A model generated the notes under the pieces. That model searched no databases, had not been told where the DNA came from, and saw nothing but the letters and a program-made list of their open reading frames with translations. A stretch of DNA of 64,000 bases, from positions 51,703 to 115,702 of the forward strand of contig JAPYMA010001073.1 in assembly GCA_035041965.1 (NCBI GenBank). The letters are read 5' to 3'. The stretch is from Anisakis pegreffii. Taxonomy: Eukaryota; Nematoda; Chromadorea; Rhabditida; Anisakidae. The translations under genes and the position numbers were made by a program. Within the stretch, counting starts at the first letter, position 1. Each line of letters opens with the position of its first letter. Positions 12,801-27,800 of the stretch are shown piece after piece.

Positions 12801-15800
12801 ATGATTGCAAAATTATCCCAAACTCATTGGAAAAAAATTACAACAACATCGAAATTACCATTTGAGCGAAAAGTTTTCGTCGTTGAAGATACGTAAGTGA
12901 ATTATTGAGTGCAGTCGCAGTCGACTGGCTGTGTTTCACCTTATTATTAATACTCATCCTGGAGTGATGATCTGTTCGCGTTGTTGTGGTATGTTCTCGG
13001 TCATCTAAGCCTTGCTGCGATACTTTTGGACATTGCGGTGGTAAATCCAATGATCTTGAGTACTGATGTAGAATGTTGTTGTTGTGGGGTGGATGACGCG
13101 GATGAGATGTTGTTGATGTCACGTTTTGATTCATCAGTCCTTCTGTCTCGATGGGATACAACTTCAAATTTGTGATAATATCACACACTAAAGCAAAGCG
13201 AGTTCGCGATATCGCCACAATAACAATTCCGCTTTATGAATTCACTCGGGCAACACAAAATTTCATGAATTCAAGCAACAGAATCACACCTAGTGGATGG
13301 CATCAACAAGAAACGAATAATTATCAAATCACGAGACGTATATGACTCGCTTTGGATAAAGTCGAAGACCACCTCATCAACGTTCTAGAACCTAAATTAT
13401 CATTCAAATGCGATTCTAATCCAGTGTTCAATTCAGACTCGCCACCCAAGATCATTTCCTCGCACTAGTTCAATGCACTGAATGAATATGAAACCGTGAA
13501 ATGAACGAACAAAACTGCTACGATAGCAATGGCAACAATAGGATTTCGTTGCATTCATTTATTGAGAATCTGACGACATTTGCGATAGTTTTTGAAACGA
13601 GAACAGAGACACTCCTACGGAAGTGTGAGTTTTTATGATGACAAATTGTCTCAGTGCTGACGTTAAACCGGAAACATAAGCAAACGATCGATTTGAAATT
13701 ACGAAATGACCACTCGAAATTGTTCAAGTGGTACACATCACATAGCCACTGATATAGACGCAAAGAGACTGATAAATGTATAGAAGAGTAGCATCAGCAA
13801 CGGTAATGCAGTGCAAGAGTAAGCGCAAATGAGCTGATTCGATTTGATGGAAACACACTGAAGAAAAAGAAAATTCATTAAAAAATTGGTTTTGAGAAAA
13901 TGAAAAAGATTAAAATTTGGTGATAAAATGATGGAACGATCAGAGAAACGATGACGTCGCTTAAAGTGAGATTTACATTCGAAACGCTTCGCTGAGCAAA
14001 AAAGGCTCACGACTGGCACCAGTGAATACGGACAAAAACGACGAAATGGGCAACAACAACAACTGCTAAGAAGTGAGACGACGTTTGGCCAGATAAAATA
14101 AACTGATGATACCTCGTGATTCACCGTTCAAAAAACACTTATTTCCGGAAAAGTTTACGGAAAGTCTAGGATGGAAGCGTGAAGAAACTAACTGCAACTG
14201 CAACGATCATCCGATCACAACAGACATATGAAATTCCGTTCGGATAAAATAAGAGACTTCATCAAAGCTCTAAAATCTACATTATCACTCAAATGCGATT
14301 CTAATCCAGTGTTCAGTTCAGACACGCCGCCCACGACCAGTTCCGCTCACCGCTTCAATCCACTGAATGTATATGAAAGCGTAAAACGAACTAATAAAAC
14401 TGCTACGATAACAATGGCAACAATAGGATTTCGTTGCATTCAGTTAGCGAGAATTCCAGAGGGGCGCAAACATATCAATGAGAATCAAAAGAGATCAGTA
14501 AAGTGCCACAGGTGAAATGATGACCACACCGAAGAAGTCCAATGGCTAGTTGGAATGCAAAAGGCAGAATTTTTTCCGACAAGTTACGAGCATTGAATGG
14601 AGTAATCAAGGAAACAATCGGTGAACATGACCACTTGAACAATTCACGCAGAAATTTTCATATTTACGTGAGCACTGACGAGTTACCAACGTTTTTCAAA
14701 AACCCCTTTTATCACTGAACAGACAAATGAGATAAATGAAAAATGTTGTACTAAAAAGTGGTTACCACTCTTCTAACATAACATGAAATGGGATGATTTT
14801 AACAATGATGATCTATGGCCAATGTATGAGATTCAACGGTGCCAATGTACTTCAGCACAGATGATAACAAGAAACGACGAAGTATGTCCAGTAAAGTAAA
14901 GTAATATCTGTTATACCTCATGCTAAATGCTATACGCCTTCCAACATTCCAATTTGAGCAAGCGTGAGAGCAATAATTACGTGAATTCGCGTGAATTTGC
15001 ACGACTTTGAATTATTTGGATGATTGAATTATTTCATCGAACCACAATGAAAACACGCGAAACAAATGAGAGACAGACGAAGAAATTGAATCAAAAAGAC
15101 TCAAACGAATGCAATCATTTTCAATGAATCGTATAATTCGAAAAGCCCAATTGAATCAGCCGCCACCGTCACCATAATAAACGCTAAATTGAGTGAAAAC
15201 ATGTCAAAATAAGATCTCGCTTGTACACTTTCAACGTATAAAATTTCCTCAAAGGAAGGAAATAATTATGAACAAATGACTAACAAACTGAAACGACGAA
15301 AACAACATCAAACATTCTAAGCAAACCAAATGGAATAATTATAATAAAACTCAATTCTGATAGTCCCAATAGTAAAGATGAGTACACTCCCAATAACAAA
15401 TGTACTCATCTTCAGGAATTTTAACCTAAGAAACTCACAATATTAAATAATCTATAACAATATTCAATTTAAAACAACTAGAGAATTTTCAAGTAATACT
15501 ATTACTAGCCACATCAACAATGATAACATCAACAATAAATAATAACAACAGAGCAAAAACAGCCCCAACCACACCAACAAATAATAATATTCAAACCACT
15601 ATTTGCGGTAACAAGACTAAAAATATTCTCTCATCTTCCACCTATACAAATCATAGACAAAACGATGATTTGCTACGAAACCGCCAAGGTCTTAAGTAAT
15701 AATAATTTAAAGCGAAAGATATAGATATAGACAGAATTTTGCAGTGGTAGTAAATTGTTGAATTGAGTGAAGAATTTAAAATTGCAAAAGTAGCATATTA

Positions 15801-18800
15801 TGACAGCTATCCGCCAGTTGTAACATTCACTACGGTTGCAGTATTGCAGTAGCTATTGAAACGCCAAACAGGCAACCGAAACCACTCAACCGCATAACTT
15901 TGATCTGTTCTACTAAATCCATAGAGCTGAATATTATCTCATCATATCTTATCATATCTATTCCGTGACTAATATAATGCTAAATGATTGAGACTTAATC
16001 TAATATAAGAATATTTTCCATGAGTGTGATCATATGCTCTGAAACTCGTGTGTTTTAGTAGTTCATCACAAAAATCACTCATACTTCGAGAAAAGCAATT
16101 TGGAGCACAATACTGTCAATAAAAGTAATACAAGAAATACTTCACATCCGAAACTCCTTATCGGAGGGAAAGGTAATATTTCTACGGCATTCATGACATA
16201 TTAGTATGGTCTACTTACTGGATATCATGGACATGCTCACGATAGTCTAATGAGTGTTTGTGTGCCAGTCAATGAATGCAGTTCTTCAAATAAGACAGAA
16301 AAGACAATAGCTAATTCTAAGGTCTTAACAAACAAAAAAATAGAATGCACTTCAAAACTCAAGGCTAAATGCGAATTATCCATCACTTTGGATCTCACTT
16401 ATCCGGGAACCGACTTTGGATCCTCCTAATCCATTACCAAAAGCAATTAGCTTGGCGAGCAGCAACGCTCCTGATTCGATTTGTGGTTGGTGAAAAGTAC
16501 ACAATGTGAAGTTTGTAAACAAACAATGTGATCTGAGATTTTACACTCAAACACAATTTTCGGCAAAAATTCTCCTCGAAGACGACGAATCGAGTCGAAA
16601 AAGTGATTGAGATCGGTTAAAGCAGCCAAAAGTTTAAGGAAAACTTCACGAATAACGAATTGAAAAGTGTAAAGAGGCGTTTTAAGAGGAGTTGGGGGAG
16701 GAGGAGAAGAGCGCTCATCATCATCGTCATCTCATCTCATCTTAAATGTCTTAAGCATCTTGAAATGTGTTCAAAAGTGAGGGTGGTGCAATTGATGAGA
16801 TATCGTTTTACAAATCTCCAGCCAACACCCAATATCTTCCCATTTCTTTTTTTTTCGTTTTCAAAATCCAAACGGCTATTCGTCCAAAAAATGTTTCTTT
16901 GCTCCATCCACGTTGATAGATGATGAAAACCGAATGACTTTGTAATGCCTACTATATCGTATTTTATCCGCTAAAAACAAATCATACAATGAAACAATTT
17001 TTCCTGCCAATCGTAAGTACCAACTAAGCAAATAAACACAGTCTCGTTAGCATCTGCTCATATATATTCAATCACAGACACACACACACACACATACATA
17101 GGTTCAATGTATAGCAAATTTTCAGGCAATCAAATTCCCAATAAAACAAAAAATTTTTGTTCAATTTGGATACTACTAAGAAATGAGTGCGTCAATATGA
17201 TTGTCAGCTTTCGAAAATCTTATCTGCTGATGAAAGTAACTGATTGTGAATAAATATTCTCTTATTGCTATTACTGCTCATACTTTTAATTCTTGAAATC
17301 TGCTATAAATTTCGGCTACCTGCACAATTCTGGATAAAGTTCATATTATTTGCCAACGAAGATGTTTTATAGCGACTACATTCTACCTTAATAGAACATA
17401 AAGAAGGGAAAAGATATTAGATGATATGACAACTCAATCGAATCACGAATAAAACAGTAGCACGCAATCCTGAGACAGACCACTGAACAAACACTGCATG
17501 CAACGAATACAGTTCAATTCATTCGCATCAAATTCTAATAGCATTCTAAGGAACAATAAGTATCTGATGTAATTCAGTAACTGACATATTACTGAAAGAA
17601 TTCAGTAACTAACATATTACTAAAAGAATATGAAAGAAGTCTTAAAACGGAACGAATCTGGCTAATAGAGGAATATTAAGCCTATGGAATATCAATTTAA
17701 GATAATGAAAGGCTATAAAATTGTTCTCTTCCGATAGTCTCATTTCAAATTTCGACCATAAACATTGCAAAAGATATTCGCGATGATAATAATAATAATA
17801 ATCATTATTATGATAATAATCATAATAATAAAATTGTGAATAATCTGTCAAAAACCCTCGCAGAAGAATGCTACCTATAAAATTTTATAGCATTCCTCGT
17901 GTACGCGTAAATCCTCTCCAACTGACTTCCAAGCACTAAATCCAAAGGAATCTACATTTCGCAAGAGCTGAAAGCTCTGTACTAAAAGATTTAAGAAGTT
18001 CAAAAAAAGCTGCTCAAATCAAACGAAATCACTAAGAAATCTAGCGGATAGCTTTCAATTTACTCGACTCTCTTCCTTTCAACTGCAATAAAACTTTGGA
18101 ATTGACTTAAAATTTAATGAACAGAACTCTACAGCTCTACTCAATTAGGGTACGTGTGTGCAGTCCGCATTCTTGCTTTTAATGACCAATCTCCATCAAT
18201 TTATTCAATCCTCCAACACAAAATCGCTCGAAGAGATAATTTTCTCTTCGACGCTTTTCGTCATTACTCTTCTCTGCTGGCCATCCATCCTTCTTCTGCA
18301 CTCTTTAAGGTAAGAAAGCTTAAAATTCATTCTCAAACATTACATTCAGCCATCCTCTATTTTCGACAACATCCTATCGCTTATTCTCAAAACTATTCTC
18401 AGTTTCTATCTTCCCCTAATTCAAACAAAACAATCTCAATAAGCTATCATCAAAAATCCACACATTCACACACTATCTTATTGAATTATACTGCAAATTA
18501 TTGTAGCACAATGCGTGGTCGTCGCCGTATTCCATTAAAATAATTTCCATTGCTTTCCGGTTCAGTGACTATATCAGTGATGAAGTAGATGTTTTTTATG
18601 AGTACTCAGCATAAGAGCGCCCTGAGTTTTTGTTGATTTATGGGATGTGCATAAAGATTTGAGGTGGAAGTGGGATATTGAAAGAATTTGGAAAATTCGT
18701 TTTTTTTCGGAAAGCTCCATTGAATTTCTCTTCAATAACAATAATAAAATGAGATATTCTAGATAACTTTCATGCAGTAAAATCAATCCTCCTTAGCACC

Positions 18801-21800
18801 AACCGTTACTCATACAAACGCATACAGGAGTTAATCGGTCCGTTTTACAAGCTGACGAGAAAACTTTCATAATTTCGAACATTTTTCGAAAATTTTGCAA
18901 TTCTTGACATTTACCTGCTTCAGTCCTCCAATTTCATGCAATCTCACTGGTCATCCTCCCAATCCTGCCCTATGCAAAATTCTCAACAGGATTACAGTTA
19001 GGCGAATCAGTGAAATGCCTGCCGCTTTCGTGTGGCTATTTCCTCAATCGCAATCTTCACTTCGCTCATCAAGAAACAAAATTTATTGTTTCTTATAGTT
19101 TTGTCCATTTCGAAGTGTTCGTTCAGTGACGTGAAACGGAAACAATAAATAATTCTGTTGACAGAGTTTTGTACCGTTATGTGCACTGGGAATATTTCGT
19201 TTCTGTCATTCTGATAAAGCTATAATACTAAATCTCGGCAACTGTCCATTCGTTTTTTTTTTGTCTACTGGCTGTCTGATCCTAAATTGAAGTTTTTCTC
19301 ATTATCATAAAAAGCAACCACGTCATGCTCAGGTTTTTCGGTGTTGAACTCGGTATCATACCATTTGACGAGATTGCAAAGAACTGATTTCTGATGATCT
19401 GAATTGATCAGAGTGATCTGTGCTGATCACGAGGAACGATCACTATTCGCATTGCTAAACTATGCTTATAATCAATGTCTACAATAAATTTCTACCATTA
19501 ATTACTATCAAATAAACAACAAATTCGTATCGAATTTGTCGAATGCATCTTGAAACTGATAATTTGAATAATTATTCCGATCTAATGACTGAGGTCCACT
19601 TTACTGGAAAGAATGCATCATCTATTTTTGAATGGCCTTATCCTAAAATAGATAACCTTACTTTTTCTCCATAGAAAAGCCCAATATTGACCGAATAGTA
19701 GACACCAGAGAAGAATTCCACGGATGTCCTTCAAATCAAACAGGCTGGACGAGAAAAGATGATGAAGCTCAGTCTCAAGCTTACTTTCAACATTTCACCT
19801 GACATATGAATAATATTTCATACATTCAGTGCTGATTTTGATTTCATTCCGCAACATTTCTACCTTAACAAAAAGCCATTCAATGCGCAATCAACAGTGA
19901 AAAAATGATTTCTGAATAGCAATAAATGGGATTCCACATCGGACTAAATCAAAACAAGCTAAAGGTCAATACTATTGAACAACAAAAATAACGAAAAGTG
20001 GCTTAGTAAGTGATTACCCCGAAAAAAAGTTTCAAATCAAATGAGATGTAAAAATGTTCTTTGAATCATTTCTCGACGAAGAAAGACACTCAGCGAAATG
20101 AGTGCAACTGTGTACCAGCCGATGTCGACCTCAGTCAACTTGAGCAGTCTTAAGTCCGAGCTCTAAACTCTAGAAGCAGTAAAAAACGTGCTATCATACT
20201 CCCCCACCACAATGACGATAACGAATCTTTTTTCCTCAAAACAACAACTATTCATACATACCAATTCTCTCTTACGAACTCCAGTTCAAGTGCAGTTCAT
20301 TATTACGATGTGAAATGGGACATTTTTAAGAGCTGAGCAAGAATTCAAGATTGCTCGAAAGCTTGAAAATTGCTCGAAAACCAATTACATGCAAGAGGTG
20401 ATTCTTAAAAAACAACGAAAAAATTCTCAACAAACTCGTGAGATTCTTGACATCAGCGAGCGATGAAATCAGCTGTAAAGAGGATATCAAGCAGAACGTT
20501 TACTTTCTGGAATAAAGATATTGCCTTAGGCTTTCATTAGACCTAGGGGAGGTTCTGATGACAGCAAGCAATTTCCTCACATCATCAGTGAACTATGAAC
20601 ATGTCAGCTTTCGTAAAAAACGAGCTTTGAATACGAGCCTATAGCGTGCTTACTTACAGTTGGATGAACTTTGTTAAACTATGCAGAAAATTATCATCCG
20701 ATAATATTCATATTTTACAATTGCTTTTTTCTTATCCGATATTTAGGATTGAATATCAAAAAATATTCTTATTTATATTTTATAAATCAAAACATATTTT
20801 ATCGTATCTCAACTACAACAAAAACATGAACACAAAAGAACTGTCAATCTAAATCGATTTGAAAATATTTAATATGTTTATGCTTTTAAGGAAAACTTAA
20901 GCGGAAATTCAGCACACTCTGAAACGTTGCAAAACATTTTCCGTGAGTGTTTGCTCACTCATTGTCAGTGCAAATACAACACTTAACTCATACAACTCTT
21001 ACTGCTATTTGTTCATTCGTTTCAGCATTCTACCAGATGATAAAACCCTTGGTTGCACTATTCACAATAATAACATGAACATTACTACAAATATTCAATA
21101 TGTTATACTTTTAAGGAAACATGTCTATATTTATCTGCAACACTTGTCTTCTTTATACTAAAATTAACAAAATGCTAGCAATATGCATCGATTCCAAACA
21201 CGATACTGTGCCTCAACTCATATTCCCATCTGTAACAGTACCTCCCTCCATCCAAAGCCCTATCCATTCCGCTCAGCTGATGTTTGCCTTTATATGAGTT
21301 GTATTTATTCATACCTAAGTTATCAACTATACATGGTCTACGCTAACGCAATTCACGTTCCCATTACTATCCACTGCAATCACACGTGTTCGATTCCGCA
21401 TGCAATCAGTGGAATTTATAATCACAAACGAAATTCAATCCCTTAACTCACAACATGCGTCTGCAAAATCTTGCACTTACACTTGTCAGTATACATTCAT
21501 ATAGCGGATATATTCTATAAATTTTCACACCACTTAAGATATCTCCTCAATATTTATCACAGTTTGTAATAGTATCATTGTGGGCACTCTTACTATTACT
21601 GCTACTATCATTATTAATTCATTATCGTAGCTGTTGTACTACTATTTTTAGAACAAAAAATACGCATCCACAAACCCACATAGACTACTCACTACTTGTC
21701 GATGATGAACTTCTCAGACTGAACGAGAAATCAACGAAACGAAAAATTCAGCTACTCAAGCAAAGAGAATAAAACTGTGTAATTTGAGATTGTCTGCTGA

Positions 21801-24800
21801 CTTGAGGTGAGGGTGTATGTGTGTGCAAGTGTAATAAATTTACTCTGCATACTAAATCCTTCTCAAACGAAAAGAATTTCACGTGCTGCCTATTGCTTGA
21901 ATATCAAGCGCTAACTTATGGATTTCAAGCTGCTTATAGAGAAGGAGTGAATAATCTCAATTTTTTCTTTCAATCCCAAATCAAGGAAATCAACCTATAA
22001 GCTGCTGCATTGAATTGCCACATAGAAAGGACTGTGCTACTGCTATCCAAACAAACAAAACAGCCTTTCTTTTCTGATTTTGCATACAGGATGGATGTAG
22101 TTGGATAGCAAAAACCTATCAGAATGATAATGATGCCAGCAAAAACAAAAAATCCATCAGAGTCTCTTCACAATGGCTCTCGAGACAACTTCACTCTAAC
22201 ACTAACAAAGTGTGAAAGCAAATCATTACGTTTTTTGTTTCACTAGAGTATTTTTCAATCCATTCATCTTTTAAAAAACAAAACATTTCGCTTTGTGCAT
22301 TAACTACGACGTAGAACACCTCATTAATGGACGCTTCAAATGAAATAGCTAAAATACGGTGGATGGATGGAAAAATGGATGAGTGCAGAAAAGATCTGAA
22401 TCGTATAGATGACCAGAATGGTTCGGAGAAACGGTTTTAAAGAACCCTCCCGAGTTTCGCCGAAAATTAAAAAAACACCAATCAACAATGATGAATGACA
22501 ATAAAAATGTTTTAGCAAAGGACGATCGACCGAAAAAAAAACGCTTAAGCTAAAATGACGGAACGTAACGCTGTAACACGAGAGAATTTCTGGCAAAGGA
22601 AATGAATAACGGGCACCTGACGCACACTGAAATAACACACAATGATACAATGAAAATTCCGAACATTCTCCTAAGAGCAGCATTCTCATTAACCGCTCAA
22701 TACTTTAAAATAAATGCAAATCAATCAGCTGATTGCCAGCAGAATCCAGCAAAATAACAAATTTTTCCGTCCGTTCATTAATTTTGTTTTTAGTTCACAA
22801 CTAAACTCATAATAACATTGACCTAATTCCCATACATCCACACTCAATTGAGCAATTTTGTTTTCGAGAAAAACAAAAAACAAAAACAACAGATTGAAAC
22901 AACTGAAACATTGAGAATTACCGCCATTCATTTGAAAAGAGAATCACTAGCAGAATATAACTCATTAAGTGTTTTCCTCATTCAATTCATTGCAAAAGTT
23001 AGAAATTTTCACAAAAACTACTCATGTTTCTGCAGAACTGAAGATCAGTTTGAATAATAGTAAAATCCAATGATATCTTTTTCTATCTTTCAGAATTCGT
23101 TTCGAATTTACCAAATTCACTAGAAGAATGCAAACTTTACTAACGATAAACGTTTTCTTCATCGATTCACCGGTATTTTCAACGATAAATTCAACTCCTC
23201 ACTATCAGTCAATTTCCTGTGCCAAAAAAAACGAGCTAAAAGGAACTCAAACGAACCCAATTAGATGAAATTACTTGCGGCACCTTACTAGCAACTAATA
23301 AACACAAGTGTTTTTCTGCAATTAATTCCTCCACATTCATTTTCTCGAATTCCCAACTGACAACTATTTTGTTCCAATTGATTCATTCCATTCCACGTCG
23401 AGAAATAAAGTTAATGGCTCATCTGAAGAGTTGCTATGACTACACACATGCACGTTCGGGTTATCACTTTCCTTCTGTTTTTCAAGAACCTAGACGGTAA
23501 GAGCTGAGGCATTGAGCAAGACAGAGATAAGATGGCATTTGTCGGATTGGATAGAGAGGGTCGTTTACAATGCAGCGAATGCTATAAATTTGATGGGCAT
23601 TCTTTCAAAGATGTATTGGCATCAGGAAGCACCGAGAAACGATCAATCTTAGTGAGGGTGGATAAATGGGATTAAGAGCTCAACGATGATGGCTGTTCGA
23701 CGAACACATTCTTTATGGCGTTAATCTCTGCGTTTTGTTTTTTTCGCATTTGCTTTGTTTTGCTTTCCGATTCGATTTGAGATTTGCTTTGCGCTCGTTT
23801 AATTGCTATGTGATTTCATATAGCCATTTTAAACTCTTCACATCATTTGTCATCATCAAAATTCACTAATTCAAAGCACATTTCAACGCCTAAACCTAAT
23901 CCTACTCTTAATTTTACGTTCTCATTTGACAGATCTATACGATTTCTCTTCAGTCCTTTCCAACTTCTCACCTCAGTCTGAACCTTTATTTTTTAAGTTT
24001 ACTTCAAAATCCTAAATGCTAAACATTCAACAATAAAATATTATGTGTACAGAGGAAAACTGAACCATTTGCTTAATTTCTGCACAACAAAACTTAAACT
24101 TTGTGCAGAAATTAAGTGCAAACGCTTCAACGCCATTAAAACGCCTCTAATAAAATGCTCACAATGAATCAACAAAAAACAGATCAAACTCCATTCATAT
24201 AATATTAGTTTTCTGCTCATTGCAAACACTTTCCAGAATTTTCTAATTTTCATTATGAAAAGTATCGAGAAGCTTTCATAATGAAATTATTTTCCAACAA
24301 AAACCTTCATTTGCTTTCCTAAAAGTAATCAACCGAGAAGGAAGTATGCTTCCACATTCCTCTCATCAATTTCTGCACACAACAAGACTCTTAATGAGAA
24401 AAGTTTTTCCCCGAAAAATACGATAAAAATTTTCCAAGAAAAACCTTTAGAAAACAACAAAGATGAACGAGGCGAACAAAATCGTCTTTTTCGCTACTGT
24501 TCATTACCGACTAATCATCATAAAATTGAATTTGAAATACCGTACTCGGCGAAATTATAAAATTGCTCATTTTCGACGTCTAAAAGACACGACATCAAGT
24601 GGGATGGATAGATATTCTTTCCTATTTGACAGATCAGATGTAGATATTATATATCCTATACAGCTTGCATTATATCTTATATATTCTCAATATGTCGCCA
24701 CAAAACTCCATTTCAAAGCATTTGCTGACAATGAGGCTAATTGAACTTGAATATTCAAGTCCACTACACTTCGAAGAGTTGGTTTTTACAACCGAATATG

Positions 24801-27800
24801 TCTTAACATTATTTCACATTAATGTACCTATAAAATCACAAGTATTATGATTCAACAACTTCACACATTACTGAATTATCACATAAATGGCTCCAGTCAG
24901 GCTTTTTCTTCAACTTCAAATATGCTTTCGCCTAAACACCAATATTCTTTGAATACACCTTAAAGGGTTTTCTGTCTTTCGAACAAATCTCATTATCACA
25001 TACTACCACATCATTAGTAGAGGCGTTTAATACTGCTAGAGCACCGTTTGAGATATCAGTAAATTGTAAACCTCAAACCTCAATTTAAACATTGCAAGAC
25101 CAATAATCAAGACCAGTGAAATTATCATCCAAAGCAGAACGGACATCTCCAATGAGGTTGATCAATTCAACATAAAACGAAATTTGAGGCTGATACTGCA
25201 CACTTATGGTAATTTTAACTAGCACTATCGCTACCGTTCATATTGCCATAATTATAATGAACAACTGAACAATTTCCGGTAAAGGATAGCACAAGCTGTT
25301 ACTACAGGACCCGCAACACACCACAGAGTACCATACCCATATATGTAATATTCTTTCGGCTTCACATCATCCAAACGGATAATATTTATGGTCAATGCAT
25401 AATGGATTCAGACGTTTCAGCCTAATGCTCCATAAAATATCTTGCACATAAATAAGCTTGCTAAGAAGTTAACTCTAATATAACTGGATAATATTCTTTA
25501 AAAAAACATCAACACTGTAGGTAGATTTGGCCCACGGCTATCATCCATCTAAATATGGATGAATTATAGCTATTCATATGGGTATTTATATCCATATGAA
25601 CAGGAGGGAATCGATACCGATGTTCATGTAGATATGGATGGATAGATATTCATCGGGGAGGATATTGCTAGTGAATGTTGATATTACCTAAAATAGCCGA
25701 TATATCCAGGCAGCATCAACTAAAATCTGTCTCAAACTCACGTGTTTTCAAAAGCTGAACAAATGGCAACAAACACATACTGACATGACAAATCAACAGT
25801 TCATCCCACATCATTCAATTTCTAAAATCTGATTTAAAAGAGCTGAATAATCCCAGACAACTTAATTGCTGGCAGATGCTACTAAATATTATGAACCGAT
25901 ATCATGATCTAACGAAAGGAAAGCCGGGGAATTTCGTAGAAATACCGACGGGTAATACAGGAAATGTAATGTAAGAACCTGAATATCCAGGCAATGCTCA
26001 GTGATACATTTCCATTAATAACACATCGCAAATGTATCTGAACAAGTTTCAAAATTTCAAAACATTTACACAACTGAAATCGCACAGCTGAAATGACTCG
26101 AGAGCATCTCGATTACTTCAATGAAATATGATACTGTTACTTTATCTGTTACTTACTTACTTTATCTGTTCATGTCCACTACTTCAACTACATAAATCAC
26201 ATATGTACATGTTTGCGCATTCCCCACTGTTTACCCTTTTAATCATATGATTTGTCACGCTCATTTTCCAGTTCAAACAATATTTACAATTTTAATTCAA
26301 TCCGAAAATAAAATGCACGACTTATCATTTCTCTCAACAGCGGAATGATGAAGAATCACACGAGCAACATGAAATGTGTTCAATGGTAACGTCTCATAAG
26401 ACATTTATCAAATTGTTTTTTGCTCTATCAAATACCAACAGGTAAACTTTATGTATTTCGTTCAACAGGATGCTCCTTGCTCATTAAATGTCAAAAATCA
26501 TAAAGCTATTTTGCGCAAGTCGTCAATTAATCAAACGAAAAAATGCTCTCAACTTAATGGAATAACAACTAACAAACCATTGTTCACAATCTTTTGATGC
26601 CATTTCAGCAATCCTCAATCTGCGCTATATCTAATTCTTTCATGCTCAAATCAAAACCACTTTAGAACAAAAATCAAATGAATACAGAACGATTCGAAAC
26701 GTTTTTTTGCCGACTACGTAAATGACATTTTCAAAAAAACATTTCGCTTTTAATAGCTGACCAAATAATCATTCACAATCAGTCAGTCCTTCCAAATTAT
26801 AAACTCATTACTGCTGATGCAATGACTATTCATGCACCAAAAATACTGCTGCAAGACAACGCGTTTTTAAGAGAAATTGAGAGTATTTCATCGATCAAAA
26901 ACTAATCGTAAACAAAAACTGAAACTGAAAGAATGGAAAAAAATCTTTGTTCAAAAAACTCAGAGAGCTAATCACAAGGGAATAAGCCCTCATCGAACGA
27001 TCGAGTAATTGGAAGAAGCAATACCATTTGAACAATATTCAGTCAACAATTCAAAGCCCTTCACCAAAACAAAAAAACGGTTGCAATTTTAACGAACCGA
27101 TGCATAAAAACCAGCATAAAACCTCATTAATTGGCGCCTACTATTAATTACACCATTAACAGATGCATAAAAAATGAACAGCTGGCTGAATGCTATCTAT
27201 ACTAACTAATGTATTCATACAAATGCTCACATATCATCCACATTTTCCAACAATTTTCTGATGCATGAAATTAATGAAATTTTCTAATGAATCAAACATT
27301 AAACTGACATGGAATATTTCCTTTCCAATACACATCACTCATTTCGTGTTATTTTACTCTGACAAATATGTGCTGCTGCACAAAAACTTGAATGCGCATT
27401 AACAAATGATCTTAAACATTTCGTTGCTAAACCTCATTATTATTAGTTTCGTTATTACTTCTTATTCTTTCGTCGTTCTAAAAATATCTTTATGCACTGC
27501 TACTTTTGAATTTTTCTGCTCATTTTTCACACATGACATAACAAAAAGTGCACGCACCCTTCCTTTCTCGTTACTGAAGGGAACCAATTCATTCATATGT
27601 CAGTCACGTTGCTGCAGCTGGTTTTTAATTTGAATTATTCTCTGCGTTCACAGCACATTTCCTTTGCCGGCGAATAAATGATTATTGCAATTAACGTTTA
27701 GGGAAACTTAATGACCTGAACTTAATCTCCACAGAGTGCACACCTCTAGCTTGTCCTCATGGAAAATTAAAAAACTAACAATCGCAACAGACATTATACA

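Larger units (their letters stand above)
9374..12841 (-). other. Intron of the PLEKHG5-like gene
   Basis: Mostly A+T-rich. It contains an imperfect GGTAATAAT/ATAATAATG tract at about 11567-11640 and the coding-like island at 11960-12110 listed separately. The region 9600-11500 holds nothing I can support. Confidence 0.5.

Noticed and set aside
13738..14124. Minus-strand Cys/Phe/Leu-rich frame of 128 codons
   Set aside because: No acceptor or homology; it lies between the copies of a direct repeat, and a competing plus-strand frame crosses it.
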